Part shown: positions 40,925 through 48,255 of the stretch, piece after piece
Layout: every line of letters begins with the position of its first letter
Position numbering within the stretch: position 1 is the stretch's first letter
From: Sphingomonas kyeonggiensis
GTDB taxonomy: Bacteria > Pseudomonadota > Alphaproteobacteria > Sphingomonadales > Sphingomonadaceae
Direction: 5' to 3'
Length of the DNA: 64,000 nucleotides
Assembly (NCBI RefSeq): GCF_014204495.1
Contig: NZ_JACHLN010000001.1
Coordinates: forward strand, 434,001-498,000
Made by a program: the position numbers and the translations under genes
Notes under the pieces: model-generated
Seen by the model: the letters and a program-made list of their open reading frames with translations, nothing else
Database searches by the model: none
What the model was told of the DNA's origin: nothing

Positions 40925-42130
40925 ATGGCAGACGTTAAAGTCCCGGTGCTGGGTGAATCGATCACCGAAGCCACGCTTGGTGAATGGCTGAAGAACCCGG
41001 GTGACCCCGTCGCGCTCGACGAGCCGATCGCGAGCCTCGAGACCGACAAGGTCTCGGTCGAAGTCGGCAGCCCGGTTGCCGGCGTGATGGGCGATCAGCT
41101 CGTCAAGATCGGCGACACGGTCGAGGTCGGCGCGGTGATCGCCGTGGTGACCGAGGGCGGCGCTGCCGCCGCTGCTCCGGCGCCCGCCGCAGCCCCGGCT
41201 GCCGCGCCCGCTCCGGCCGCGGCACCCGCGCCCGCAGCTTCGGAAGCCGCTGCGCTGTCGCCGTCGGTGCGCCGCGCGGTGCTCGAGACCGGTGTCGATC
41301 CGTCGACCGTGCAGGGCACCGGCAAGGACGGCCGCCTGACCAAGGACGATGTGCTGACCGCGGCGAGCAACAAGCCCGCCCCGGCCGCCGCGCCGGCACC
41401 CGCCGCTGCTCCGGCAGCTTCGGCGAGCGGCCGCAAGGAAGAGCGCGTCAAGATGACGCGCCTGCGCCAGACCGTCGCCAAGCGCCTCAAGGAAGCGCAG
41501 AACACCGCCGCGATGCTCACCACGTTCAACGACGTGGACATGACCGCGGTGATCGAGGCGCGCGCCAAGTACAAGGATCTGTTCGAGAAGAAGCACGGCG
41601 TTCGCCTCGGCTTCATGGGCTTCTTCGTGAAGGCCGCCTGCATGGCGCTCAAGGACATCCCGGGCGTCAACGGCTCGATCGAGGGCGATGAGATCGTCTA
41701 TCACGATTATTGCGACATCTCGGTCGCCGTCTCGGCCCCGCAGGGCCTGGTCGTCCCCGTGATCCGCGACGCCGAGACCCTGTCGGTCGCCGGCATCGAG
41801 AAGACGATCGGCGACTTCGGCAAGCGCGCCAAGGACGGCACGCTCAAGATGGAAGAGATGAAGGGCGGTACCTTCACCATCTCGAACGGCGGCGTGTTCG
41901 GCTCGCTGATGTCGACCCCGATCATCAACCCGCCGCAGTCGGCCGTGCTCGGCCTGCACCGCATCGAGGACCGCCCGGTGGTCCGCGACGGCCAGGTCGT
42001 CGTCCGCCCGATGATGTACCTCGCGCTCAGCTACGACCACCGCCTGGTCGATGGCCGCGAGGCGGTGACCTTCCTCGTCGCGCTCAAGAACGCGATCGAG
42101 GATCCGACCCGTCTGCTGATCGACCTCTGA
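40925..42130 (+). CDS. sucB: 2-oxoglutarate dehydrogenase E2 (dihydrolipoyl succinyltransferase)
   Basis: 401 residues from the ATG at 40925. Three parts are visible: a lipoyl domain (about 1-76) with the lipoylated lysine in ETDKVSVEV, an Ala/Pro linker, an E1/E3-binding domain (about 110-145, [17 protein letters not shown]) and, after a second Ala/Pro linker, the catalytic domain with the HxxxDG motif in [13 protein letters not shown]. It transfers succinyl groups to CoA. A 102-base repeat separates it from lpd. Confidence 0.98.
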   Translation: MADVKVPVLGESITEATLGEWLKNPGDPVALDEPIASLETDKVSVEVGSPVAGVMGDQLVKIGDTVEVGAVIAVVTEGGAAAAAPAPAAAPAAAPAPAAAPAPAASEAAALSPSVRRAVLETGVDPSTVQGTGKDGRLTKDDVLTAASNKPAPAAAPAPAAAPAASASGRKEERVKMTRLRQTVAKRLKEAQNTAAMLTTFNDVDMTAVIEARAKYKDLFEKKHGVRLGFMGFFVKAACMALKDIPGVNGSIEGDEIVYHDYCDISVAVSAPQGLVVPVIRDAETLSVAGIEKTIGDFGKRAKDGTLKMEEMKGGTFTISNGGVFGSLMSTPIINPPQSAVLGLHRIEDRPVVRDGQVVVRPMMYLALSYDHRLVDGREAVTFLVALKNAIEDPTRLLIDL

Positions 42131-42146
42131 TCGACGAAACCAGCTG

Positions 42147-42248
42147 TTCCCCGGCGAAGGCCGGGGCCCAGTTGCAACGACGTTTGAAACTAAGCGAGAC
42201 GCGCACCAGATTCCGTCTCGAAACTGGGCTCCGGCCTTCGCCGGGGAA
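42147..42248. repeat. Dispersed inverted-repeat element, copy D, between sucB and lpd
   Basis: About 102 bases. The ends are TTCCCCGGCGAAGGCCGGGG and its imperfect complement TCCGGCCTTCGCCGGGGAA, with CCCAGTT/AACTGGG extending the pairing inward; the middle contains GAGACG/CGTCTC. It fills nearly the whole sucB-lpd gap, ending 14 bases before the lpd start, and could reduce or process the operon mRNA. It is related to copies B and C. Confidence 0.8.
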
Positions 42249-42262
42249 CAAGGGAATGAAAA

Positions 42263-43657
42263 ATGGCCGACTATGAATTCGACGTCCTGGTGATCGGTTC
42301 GGGCCCCGGCGGCTATGTCGCGGCGATCCGCGCGGCGCAGCTGGGCCTCAAGACCGGCTGCGTGGAAGGCCGCGAGACGCTGGGCGGCACCTGCCTCAAC
42401 GTCGGCTGCATCCCCTCCAAGGCACTGCTCAACGCGTCGGAGAAGTTCGACGAGGCCGTCAACGGCACCCTCGCCAAGCACGGCATCAAGCTGACCGGCG
42501 TCGAGCTCGACCTGGTCGGCATGATGGCCGACAAGGACAAGGCCGTGAAGGGCCTGACCGGCGGCGTCGAGTTCCTGTTCAAGAAGAACAAGGTCGAGTG
42601 GGTGAAGGGCTATGGCACCTTTATCGACGCGCACACCGTCCAGGTCGGTGACCGCACCGTCACCGCCAAGAACATCGTCATCGCCACCGGCTCGTCGGTC
42701 ACCCCGCTGCCCGGCGTCGAGATCGACCAGAAGGTCGTCGTCGATTCGACCGGCGCGATCGCGCTCGACAAGGTTCCCGGCCACATGGTCGTCATCGGCG
42801 GCGGCGTGATCGGCCTCGAGCTCGGCTCGGTCTGGCAGCGCCTCGGCGCCAAGGTCACCGTGGTCGAGTTCCTCGACCAGCTGCTCCCGGGCATGGACGG
42901 CGACGTCCGCAAGGAAGCCGCCAAGATCTTCAAGAAGCAGGGCATGGAGATCAAGCTCTCCACCAAGGTGACCGGCGTCACCGTCAATGGCGGCAAGGCG
43001 ACCGTGACGGTCGAGCCCGCTGCCGGCGGCGCTGCCGAGACGCTGGAAGCCGATGCCGTGCTGGTGTCGATCGGCCGCCGTCCGAACACCGAAGGGCTCG
43101 GCCTCGACAAGATCGGCCTCGAAGTGAACAAGCGCGGCCAGGTCGAGACCGACCACGACTTCCGCACCAAGGTCGACGGCGTCTGGGCGATCGGCGACGT
43201 GATCCCGGGCCCGATGCTCGCGCACAAGGCCGAGGACGAAGGCATCGCGGTCGCCGAGAACATCGCCGGCCTCACCGGCATCGTGAACCACGACGTGATC
43301 CCCTCGGTGGTCTATACCCACCCCGAGATCGCCGGCGTCGGCCTGACCGAAGAGCAGGCCAAGGAGCGCGGCGAGGTCAAGGTCGGCAAGTTCCCGATGG
43401 CCGGCAACAGCCGCGCCAAGGCGATCGACGACACGGTCGGCTGGGTGAAGGTGATCGCCGACGCCAAGACCGACCGCGTGCTCGGCACCTGGATCATCAC
43501 CTCGGTCGCCGGCACGATGATCGCGCAGGTCGCCCAGGCGATGGAGTTCGGCGCGACGTCGGAAGACATCGCCTATACCTGCCATGCGCACCCGACGCAC
43601 AGCGAGGCGATCAAGGAAGCCGCGATGGCCGTGCTCGGCAAGCCCATTCACGTCTGA
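42263..43657 (+). CDS. lpd: Dihydrolipoyl dehydrogenase (E3)
   Basis: 464 residues. It reoxidises the lipoyl groups of E2 with FAD and NAD. The FAD motif VIGSGPGGYVAAIRAAQLG, the redox disulfide GGTCLNVGCIPSKALL, the NAD site VVIGGGVIGLELGSVW and the active-site HAHPTHSE near the C-terminus are all present. It belongs with the sucAB genes upstream and also probably serves the pyruvate dehydrogenase complex if no other copy exists. A long palindromic element with a built-in terminator follows. Confidence 0.98.
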   Translation: MADYEFDVLVIGSGPGGYVAAIRAAQLGLKTGCVEGRETLGGTCLNVGCIPSKALLNASEKFDEAVNGTLAKHGIKLTGVELDLVGMMADKDKAVKGLTGGVEFLFKKNKVEWVKGYGTFIDAHTVQVGDRTVTAKNIVIATGSSVTPLPGVEIDQKVVVDSTGAIALDKVPGHMVVIGGGVIGLELGSVWQRLGAKVTVVEFLDQLLPGMDGDVRKEAAKIFKKQGMEIKLSTKVTGVTVNGGKATVTVEPAAGGAAETLEADAVLVSIGRRPNTEGLGLDKIGLEVNKRGQVETDHDFRTKVDGVWAIGDVIPGPMLAHKAEDEGIAVAENIAGLTGIVNHDVIPSVVYTHPEIAGVGLTEEQAKERGEVKVGKFPMAGNSRAKAIDDTVGWVKVIADAKTDRVLGTWIITSVAGTMIAQVAQAMEFGATSEDIAYTCHAHPTHSEAIKEAAMAVLGKPIHV

Positions 43658-43670
43658 TCGCACCCGGTCT

Positions 43671-43816
43671 TCCCCTCCCTGCAAGGGAGGGGCAAGGGGT
43701 GGGTTAGGAAAGGCCGGGCTCGATGCCCGGCCTTTTCCTTTTCTGCACGCCGGCTGGCCGGGCTCGCTGCGCTCGCAACCCACCCCCGACCCCTCCCTTA
43801 CAGGGAGGGGAGAAAG
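43671..43816. repeat. Long palindromic element, copy 1
   Basis: About 146 bases. It opens TCCCCTCCCTGCAAGGGAGG with GGTGGGTTA, has a central perfect hairpin AAAGGCCGGGC-TCGAT-GCCCGGCCTTTTCC (43709-43737, resembling a terminator), and closes with AACCCACCCCCGACCCCTCC and TACAGGGAGGGGAGAAAG. The outer parts are complementary. A second copy with the same parts lies at 47075-47229. It lies downstream of lpd and may end the suc operon. No transposase is near. Confidence 0.85.
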
Positions 43817-43826
43817 AAGTGGGCAA

Positions 43827-44492
43827 TCAATGCACCGCCCAGGGCCCGCTGAGCTTCGGCCGCACGCGCAGCAGCGCGAAGGCGAGCACCGCGCTGGCGA
43901 TCGGCGCCAGCCACAGCGCGGTCCAGCCCCAGCGGCCATGGCTCGCCGCGCCCATCACCGCCCCGGCGACGAAGCCGAGCCACAGGAACAGATAGCGGGT
44001 CCACGCCCAGCGCTCGGGATCGCCCATCAGCGCGCCCGCGAGCCCCTGCCCCAGCTTGACCAGCGATCCGGTCATATAGGTCACGCCCACCGTCACTTCG
44101 CCCTCGCGGTGGAGGATGCCGTTCTCGCAGCCCATCGCCATCGCCAGGAAGATCAGCACGAGCGGCCCCGGCACCAGGCTGGCCAGCGTCGCCGCGATCA
44201 CCAGCAGCAGCGTCACCAGCGCCATGATGCTCTCGCGGAAGCGCGCCTGGCGCCAGCGCGTCACCACCGCGGCGAGGATCACGCCGCTGATGAAGCTCAT
44301 CACCAACGCCCCCGCCACCGCCGCGACGCCGGGCATGTCATTGCCCAGGCCCACCGCCATGCGGGTGGTGTTGCCGCTCATGAACGAGGCGAAGAAACCG
44401 CCCAGGCTGGTAAAGGCCAGCGCATCGACGAAGCCGGCAAGCGCGGCGAGGCAGATGGCGATGACGACGAGCGGGGACTCTGTACGCTGCAT
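43827..44492 (-). CDS. DUF1275 (YoaK-like) membrane protein
   Basis: 221 residues from the ATG at 44492, with AGGG 5 bases upstream; an ATG at 44504 is the alternative. About six membrane helices are visible, with LAGFVDALAFTSLGGFFASFMSGNTTRM and CENGILHREGEVTVGVTYMTGSLVKLGQ, both typical of DUF1275 proteins, whose function is not established. The longer frame upstream overlaps the divergent TRIC gene and is not coding. It lies divergent to that gene, with the repeat element just beyond its stop. Confidence 0.88.
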   Translation of the reverse strand: MQRTESPLVVIAICLAALAGFVDALAFTSLGGFFASFMSGNTTRMAVGLGNDMPGVAAVAGALVMSFISGVILAAVVTRWRQARFRESIMALVTLLLVIAATLASLVPGPLVLIFLAMAMGCENGILHREGEVTVGVTYMTGSLVKLGQGLAGALMGDPERWAWTRYLFLWLGFVAGAVMGAASHGRWGWTALWLAPIASAVLAFALLRVRPKLSGPWAVH

Positions 44493-44555
44493 GGCAGCCC
44501 TCATGCCCCAGCCGCGCATTTGACAGCAAGCCGTTCCAAGCATGAAACATTGGTC

Positions 44556-45191
44556 ATGGAAGCCGTAGACGCCGCCGCCCGGATCGGGCCGATCCTCCCC
44601 TGGCTCGACATGCTCGGCATCGCCGTGTTCGCCGCCACCGGTGCGCTGGCCGCCGCGCACCGCGCCCAGACCTTCGTCACCGCCGCCTTCTTCGCGCTGG
44701 TCACCGGCGTCGGCGGCGGCACGATCCGCGACCTGCTGATCGGCGCCCCCGTCTTCTGGGTGCATGACGCCACCGTCGCCTCGTTGATCCTCGCGGTCGC
44801 GGTGCTGATCTGGATCACCCCGCAGCGCTGGTGGAACGATTCCACCTTCGCCTGGCTCGATGCCTTCGGCCTGGCCGCCTATGCCGCGTTCGGCGCCGCC
44901 AAGGCGCTGGGCTACGGCATCCCGCCGGTGCCCGCGGCGGTGATGGGCGTGGTCACCGCCTGCGTCGGCGGCATCATCCGCGACGTGCTCGCCGGCGAGC
45001 CCTCGATCCTGATGCGCCCCGAGCTCTATGTTACCGCCGCCGCGCTCACCGGCGTGCTCCAGGTGGTGCTGACCCTGGCCGGCCTGCCGGTCTTCGTCGC
45101 CGGGCTGCTCGCCGCCAGTGCCGGCTTCGGGATGCGCGCCGCGGCGATCATCTGGAAGCTCGGCCTGCCGGCCTATCGGGGAAGGCGCTGA
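44556..45191 (+). CDS. TRIC-type (UPF0126/YicG) membrane protein
   Basis: 211 residues from the ATG at 44556. Two homologous three-helix halves are visible, each with the glycine-rich signature: GVGGGTIRDLLIGAPVFWV (about 50-68) and CVGGIIRDVLAGEPSIL (about 135-151). This is the bacterial TRIC family, some of which are trimeric cation channels. The ion is unknown. A TGATG overlap joins it to the next small gene. Confidence 0.93.
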   Translation: MEAVDAAARIGPILPWLDMLGIAVFAATGALAAAHRAQTFVTAAFFALVTGVGGGTIRDLLIGAPVFWVHDATVASLILAVAVLIWITPQRWWNDSTFAWLDAFGLAAYAAFGAAKALGYGIPPVPAAVMGVVTACVGGIIRDVLAGEPSILMRPELYVTAAALTGVLQVVLTLAGLPVFVAGLLAASAGFGMRAAAIIWKLGLPAYRGRR

Positions 45192-45565
45192 TGCTGCTTC
45201 CCCTGCTCCTCCTCGCCCAGGACCCGCTCGCCCCGCTCGATTACTGGGTGGGCAGATGCTGGCGCACCACGCTCGCCCCCGAGGTGACCGACACCCATTG
45301 CTTCACCCGCGTCGAAGCGGGGGTGCGCGATCACCACGAAGTCATCGACAAGGGCGAGAAGGTCTATCAGGGCGATACCGACTATCGCTGGGACGGCACC
45401 CGCATCCGCTTCGCCTATCGCAACGACCAGGGGCCGGTATCCGAAGGCGTGGTGACCCCGACCGCCACCGGGCTCGACATGGAAGGCGTCCAGCTGGAAC
45501 GCACGGCCACGGGCTTCGCGATGATCACCGAGCGCGGCCGCCGCGAGTTCACCCGCACGGAATGA
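45191..45565 (+). CDS. Hypothetical protein, 124 residues, possibly exported
   Basis: It starts with a short hydrophobic stretch (MLLPLLLLAQDPLAPLDYWVG), then CWRTTLAPEVTDTHCF, DHHEVIDKGEKVYQGDTDYRW and a C-terminal beta-rich part (GLDMEGVQLERTATGFAMI). The fold looks like a small lipocalin-like beta barrel, as in DUF1579/THAP4-like proteins, but this is a guess. It is coupled to the TRIC gene by TGATG and converges with a lipoprotein gene. Confidence 0.7.
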   Translation: MLLPLLLLAQDPLAPLDYWVGRCWRTTLAPEVTDTHCFTRVEAGVRDHHEVIDKGEKVYQGDTDYRWDGTRIRFAYRNDQGPVSEGVVTPTATGLDMEGVQLERTATGFAMITERGRREFTRTE

Positions 45566-45566
45566 G

Positions 45567-46337
45567 CTAGATCGTCGCTTCCGGACTCTCGTGCGCGACA
45601 CAGCTGGTCATGCCCCGTTTCCGCTCCTGGAAATCGGTGCGGAACTCCGTCTCCAGCGCTTCGATCTCCGCGCGCACCCGCCGATACTCCTCGACCGCGC
45701 GCGCCAGGTCCGGCGGGTGGAAAGCGCCTGTGACCAGCTCCTTGCCGGTCGCGTCGGTCACGCTGAACGCCCAGCTCTGGGTCCGGTAGAGCGCCTGCAG
45801 GATCGGCCCCTTCGACAGGCCCCCGCTCAGGCCGAACATCTTGCCATCCTTCCCGGTCGAGCGCCGCACCTCGCGCGCGCTGAACAGGCGCTGGCTCCCG
45901 ACCGGGACGCCGTCACCCCGGAAACTGACCTGCACCGGCCCGACAACCTGGGTGTGCCAGGCATAGTTGATATGCACGTAATCGGGGCCGTCGCGCAGCA
46001 CCTCCGCTTCGCTGCGCCCCTTGCGCCCGTTGTCGGGCTCATTGGCTGGAGGGCCGTCCGGGCGCGGATCGATCATCCAATAGGTGCCGTGCGGTTCGTG
46101 GTCATAGGATTGGATGAGATAGGGGTTTATCGTCCCCGAGGCCTCGAAATCGCGCAGGATGGTGACGGTTTCCCCCTCGACTTCGAACCGGCTCCAGCAA
46201 CGCCAGCCCCATTCGGGCGCCCATTGCCCCGAAGATGCGAGGCCGGACTGGCGCAGGCGCTGCGCGTCGGAAGAACAGCCGCCAAGGGCGAAGACGGCAG
46301 CGGCCAGGGCCAAATAGCGGATCGCATTCGCCACCAT
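45567..46337 (-). CDS. Putative lipoprotein of unknown function
   Basis: 256 residues from the ATG at 46337. The lipobox is LGGC (cysteine near residue 21) after a hydrophobic signal. The mature part contains WGWRCWSRFEVEGETVTILRDFE, SYDHEPHGTYWMIDPRPDGP and, near the end, a charged helix EEYRRVRAEIEALETEFRTD that may form a coiled coil. I do not recognise the family. The frame continues to 46823, but that part lies over the divergent TPR gene and is not coding. Confidence 0.75.
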   Translation of the reverse strand: MVANAIRYLALAAAVFALGGCSSDAQRLRQSGLASSGQWAPEWGWRCWSRFEVEGETVTILRDFEASGTINPYLIQSYDHEPHGTYWMIDPRPDGPPANEPDNGRKGRSEAEVLRDGPDYVHINYAWHTQVVGPVQVSFRGDGVPVGSQRLFSAREVRRSTGKDGKMFGLSGGLSKGPILQALYRTQSWAFSVTDATGKELVTGAFHPPDLARAVEEYRRVRAEIEALETEFRTDFQERKRGMTSCVAHESPEATI

Positions 46338-46490
46338 GCATCTTCCCCCGGTGCCCGCCATTCCAGCCAGGCTAGTTCGCCTCGACCATCCTGTCCATTT
46401 TGGCGTCTCGCGCCCGGCAGCGGAAGGTCGTGCGGGTCCCGTGAGATCCGTGCAATTGCCTGCCCCCTCCACACCCCGCATACTCCCCGC

Positions 46491-47045
46491 ATGGAAGAGT
46501 CGAGTCGCGGCCAGCAATTGCTGTCCACGGGCGAGGCCGCCCGGCGAGACGGAGACACCGAAGCGGCACGCGCCGCCTTTTCGGAAGCGCTGCTCATGTT
46601 CCGCCGGGAAGGCGACTTGTCGGGCGAGGCGCTGGCGCTCACCCGCCAGTCGCAGGTCGCCCGCGACACCGGCGACCTCGACTGGGCGCTGCACGACCAG
46701 GCCGAAGCGATCGCGCTCTATCGCCGTGCGGGCGACGGGCTGGGTCTCGCCAGGGCGCTGCGCCATGCCGGCGACATGTTCCTCGAGCAGCAGGAACTGC
46801 CCCGGGCCACCGCCTATCTCCACGAGGCGCTCGACATCTACCGCGCCGATATCGACACGCCGCCGCTGGCCATGGCCAACATGATCCGCAGCGTCGCGCT
46901 GCTGGCGACGGCGCTCGGCGAGACCGAGGCGGCGCGGGACTATTGGACGGACGCCCGCGAACGCTACGCCGCGCTCGGCCCGCTCTTCCCGGACGGCAAT
47001 GCGGGCGTGCGCGAAGCGGAGCAGCGGCTCGCGGCTTTGGGGTAG
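46491..47045 (+). CDS. Tetratricopeptide repeat protein, soluble
   Basis: 184 residues from the ATG at 46491. Four TPR-like helix pairs are visible (TEAARAAFSEALLMFRREGD, DLDWALHDQAEAIALYRRAG, LPRATAYLHEALDIYRAD, ETEAARDYWTDARERYAALG). No signal peptide or catalytic domain is present, so it is probably a cytosolic scaffold. It is divergent to the lipoprotein gene and followed by the second palindromic element. Confidence 0.85.
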   Translation: MEESSRGQQLLSTGEAARRDGDTEAARAAFSEALLMFRREGDLSGEALALTRQSQVARDTGDLDWALHDQAEAIALYRRAGDGLGLARALRHAGDMFLEQQELPRATAYLHEALDIYRADIDTPPLAMANMIRSVALLATALGETEAARDYWTDARERYAALGPLFPDGNAGVREAEQRLAALG

Positions 47046-47074
47046 GGAAATGCTGGCTGCCGGACCTTCGCGAT

Positions 47075-47229
47075 TCCCCTCCCTGCAAGGGAGGGGTTAG
47101 GGGTGGGTTAGAAAAGGCCGGGCTCGATGCCCGGCCTTTTCTGTTTGGGGATGCCGTCTCGTTGGGCGCCTCCGGAAGACCGGAGGCGCAACCCACCCCC
47201 AGCCCCTCCCTTGCAGGGAGGGGAGAAAG
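47075..47229. repeat. Long palindromic element, copy 2
   Basis: About 155 bases with the same order as copy 1: TCCCCTCCCTGCAAGGGAGG and GGTGGGTTA, the hairpin AAAAGGCCGGGCTCGATGCC with CGGCCTTTTC, a variable middle, AACCCACCCCCAGCCCCTCC and TGCAGGGAGGGGAGAAAG. The middle differs: GCGCCTCCGGAAGACCGGAG with GCGC is itself a hairpin here, while copy 1 has GCACGCCGGCTGGCC with GGGCTCGCTG. It lies between the TPR gene and a convergent STAS-like gene. Confidence 0.85.
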
Positions 47230-47243
47230 AGCCAAACGCCCCC

Positions 47244-47630
47244 CTAAACCTCCATCAGCCAAGCGATCGCGCTCTCGCGATCGTCGAATATGCCCAGGTC
47301 GGGCCGCACCTCGCGCAGCCGTTGCGCCTGCAGCCGGGCGAGCGCGGTGCTCACCACGAACGCGATCTTGCGCGCCCACAGCTTGCGCACCTCGGGATTG
47401 TCGAGCGTGTGCTTGATCAGCTCCACCGTCTCCTGCGGCACGACGTGCACGCCGCTGCCGTCATAGAGCGTCACATGCTGCCCGACATGGGGGCCGAGCG
47501 TGCGGATCGCCGCGCGCAGCTCCTCGCCGATCCAGGCGGCATCCTCGGGGCTGATCAGCCCGCCGATGCGCAGGTCGATCAGCTTGCGGTCAACATCCAC
47601 GTGGATGCTGTGGGAAACGGAGTGGGGCAT
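47244..47630 (-). CDS. SpoIIAA/STAS-like small protein
   Basis: 128 residues from the ATG at 47630 (a GTG at 47645 is possible). The alternating strand-helix pattern (KLIDLRIGGLISPEDAAWIGEELRAAI, QHVTLYDGSGVHVVPQ, ARKIAFVVSTALARLQ, LGIFDDRESAIAWLMEV) recalls SpoIIAA/STAS-like domains of sphingomonads that are sometimes called DUF or STAS-domain proteins. No phosphorylatable serine can be assigned. Function is unknown. Confidence 0.6.
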   Translation of the reverse strand: MPHSVSHSIHVDVDRKLIDLRIGGLISPEDAAWIGEELRAAIRTLGPHVGQHVTLYDGSGVHVVPQETVELIKHTLDNPEVRKLWARKIAFVVSTALARLQAQRLREVRPDLGIFDDRESAIAWLMEV

Positions 47631-47691
47631 CTGGGACCGGACCACGCGTTTACTGGGAGACCGCGCCGATAGCGGTCAGCCCCCCGCATGC

Positions 47692-48255
47692 TCAATCCCG
47701 GACAATCCCCATATCGGCGAATTTGCGTGGTTCCACAGGGGGTACGCGCGGTTCGTTCAGTTCGCACTGCCAGAAACCGATATCGATCCACTGGCCATGC
47801 TTGAAGCCGACTTCGCGGTAGACGCCCTGGCGGCGGAAGCCCACCGCCTCGTGCAGTCGGATCGAGCGGTCATTGGGCAACGCGATCGTGCCGATGGCAT
47901 GGACGAAGCCCTGCGCGCGCAGCGTGTCGACCAGCGCCTCGTAGAGCAGCCGCCCCACCCCCGATCCGCTCGACGCGTCGGTCAGGTAGATCGAAGTCTC
48001 GCAAACATAGCGATAGGCCGGCCGGTCGCGGAACTTGCTGGCATAGGCATAGCCGATCACCCCGGCATCCTCGCCATCGCCGGTCGTGGCGACCAGCCAG
48101 GGATAGAGCCCGTCGCTCGATGCCATGCGCTTGCGGATCTCCGCCTTTTCGGGCGGCTCGATCTCGAAGCTGGCGGTGCCGGTGAGCACGTGCGGCGCAT
48201 AGATCGCCGCGATGGCGCCAGCGTCCTCCGGCGTGGCTGCGCGGATACCGATCAC
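47692..48255 (-). CDS. GNAT N-acetyltransferase (phosphinothricin acetyltransferase type)
   Basis: 187 residues from a GTG at 48255, which overlaps the sppA stop (GTGA). Layout is that of the Pat/YncA group: IRAATPEDAGAIAAIYAPHVLTGTASFE, ETSIYLTDASSGSGVGRLL with the acetyl-CoA binding loop, and ALPNDRSIRLHEAVGFRRQGVYREVGFKHGQW near the end. It should acetylate an amino group of a small molecule such as phosphinothricin or methionine sulfoximine. It is co-transcribed with sppA. Confidence 0.9.
   Translation of the reverse strand: MIGIRAATPEDAGAIAAIYAPHVLTGTASFEIEPPEKAEIRKRMASSDGLYPWLVATTGDGEDAGVIGYAYASKFRDRPAYRYVCETSIYLTDASSGSGVGRLLYEALVDTLRAQGFVHAIGTIALPNDRSIRLHEAVGFRRQGVYREVGFKHGQWIDIGFWQCELNEPRVPPVEPRKFADMGIVRD

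Noticed and set aside
37489..41049. A minus-strand open frame of 1186 codons opposite sucD/sucA
   Set aside because: It is antisense to genes with clear enzyme motifs, its translation is rich in Arg/His/Asp/Gly typical of shadow frames in GC-rich DNA, and it has no recognisable domain.
40796..43939. A minus-strand open frame of 1047 codons opposite sucB/lpd
   Set aside because: It runs through the sucB-lpd repeat and antisense to conserved genes; no domain is visible.
43671..47229. Insertion sequence or CRISPR array as an explanation for the repeated elements
   Set aside because: No transposase frame is linked, and there are only two copies without regular spacing, so neither fits.
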